A stretch of DNA of 14,950 bases. It comes from JBDTLH01 sp039934875 (GTDB lineage Bacteria; Acidobacteriota; Terriglobia; Terriglobales; Acidobacteriaceae). The DNA lies in NCBI GenBank assembly GCA_039934875.1, contig JBDTLH010000198.1, positions 1 through 14,950 on the forward strand. Direction: 5' to 3'. The first letter of the stretch is position 1. The number at the start of each line of letters is the position of its first letter. Shown here in pieces: positions 14,459 to 14,950 of this stretch. The notes beneath the pieces were generated by a model. It saw nothing but the letters and a program-made list of their open reading frames with translations. It had not been told where the DNA came from and searched no databases. The translations under genes and the position numbers were made by a program.

Positions 14459-14950
14459 ATGCCGAACCACAATCACTCACTCTCCACCGACCTCGAACGC
14501 CTGGAACACGCGCACCAGGCCCCCCGCTGCATCCACATCAAAACCAACGGCACCCGCTGCAAATCCCCCGCCCTCAAAAAGGACCTCTACTGCTTCTTCC
14601 ACCAGCAAATCCACGCCCGCCCCGAATTCGAGCCCCGCAACTTCGACCTCGGCTCCCTCGAAGACGCCAACTCCATCCAACTCACCATCCAGCAGGTCCT
14701 GCGCGCCGTCTTGCGCGGCGAGATCGACCCCAAGACCGCCCGCCTCGCCCTCTACGGCTTGCAGATCGCCGCCCGCAACCTCAAAAACTGCAACTTCGAA
14801 CCCAAAATGGCCGAAGAAGTCGTCCTCGACGACCTGCAATGCGACGACCCCGAATGCGATTGCAATGACCCCAGCTCCCCCGAATGCACCGTCGGCATCA
14901 ACCAATGGGTCAGCACCGGCGTCAACTTCGACCCCCTCCGCGCCCTCCAC
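14459..14950 (+). CDS. Cys/His-rich protein of unknown function, 3' end beyond window
   Basis: 164 codons are visible from ATG at 14459, which is preceded by AAAAGGAG (14447-14454), a good ribosome binding site. No stop is reached. Near the N-terminus Cys24, Cys34, Cys45 and His48 form a likely zinc site in RCIHIKTNGTRCKSPALKK followed by DLYCFFH. This resembles the G-x-x-C...A...C-x-x-H knuckle seen in many small phage and bacterial proteins, but no function follows from that. A helical middle (about 72-110: IQQVLRAVLRGEIDPKTARLALYGLQIAARNL) follows, then an acidic cysteine cluster (Cys128, 133, 135, 143). I recall similar hypothetical proteins in Acidobacteriota; I cannot name a family. The promoter and terminator-like hairpins at 14110-14291 may control it. 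Confidence 0.8.
   Translation, partial: MPNHNHSLSTDLERLEHAHQAPRCIHIKTNGTRCKSPALKKDLYCFFHQQIHARPEFEPRNFDLGSLEDANSIQLTIQQVLRAVLRGEIDPKTARLALYGLQIAARNLKNCNFEPKMAEEVVLDDLQCDDPECDCNDPSSPECTVGINQWVSTGVNFDPLRALH

Overview
The window is GC-rich and gene-dense, with long intergenic gaps full of small palindromic and heptameric repeats. The overall style suggests a soil member of the Acidobacteriota (Terriglobia-like). Supporting features are TonB C-terminal domain proteins, a lipoprotein phosphoesterase with bacterial Ig-like repeats, a PolA whose 5'-nuclease domain carries an insertion, many TTG/GTG starts, and REP-like 'GGGTAGACCCCCGGC' hairpins. The taxon is an inference from recalled family styles, not a database result.

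Layout. 1-994 (-): ispE (isoprenoid precursor synthesis), its 3' end cut by the window edge. 1206-1592 (+): a single-domain response regulator. 1603-1713: a MITE-like element with about 22-bp terminal inverted repeats and 6-bp flanking direct repeats. 2012-3538 (+): an NtrC-type sigma-54 activator with a slightly degenerate receiver domain. 3539-4061: a long regulatory gap with an inverted-repeat cluster, a near-consensus -24/-12 sigma-54 promoter and a leader of about 310 nt containing hairpins. 4062-6476 (+): a lipoprotein phosphoesterase (phospholipase C/acid phosphatase family) with four Ig-like repeats. 6776-7039 (+): a small YtxH-like membrane protein. 7070-7792 (-): a TonB-like protein. 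7921-10674 (-): polA, complete except for one in-frame amber codon that replaces the invariant Tyr of polymerase motif A. 10820-13606 (-): a secreted M14 zinc carboxypeptidase-like protein. 13607-14458: a TonB C-terminal remnant, a degenerate palindrome array, an AT-rich promoter-like block, terminator hairpins and a heptamer array. 14459-14950 (+): the start of a Cys/His-rich protein of unknown function.

How the parts work together. The most coherent unit is 2012-6476. An enhancer-binding protein gene sits directly upstream of a sigma-54 promoter that has dyad half-sites about 80-110 bp before the expected transcription start, which suggests that it regulates the exported phosphoesterase. 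The minus-strand genes (peptidase, polA, TonB-like) run in one direction but are separated by repeats and do not form an obvious functional operon. Heptamer arrays abut or supply the stop codons of the ytxH-like gene and polA. The polA amber codon is either a real inactivation, a readthrough case or a sequencing error, and is the most important point to verify.
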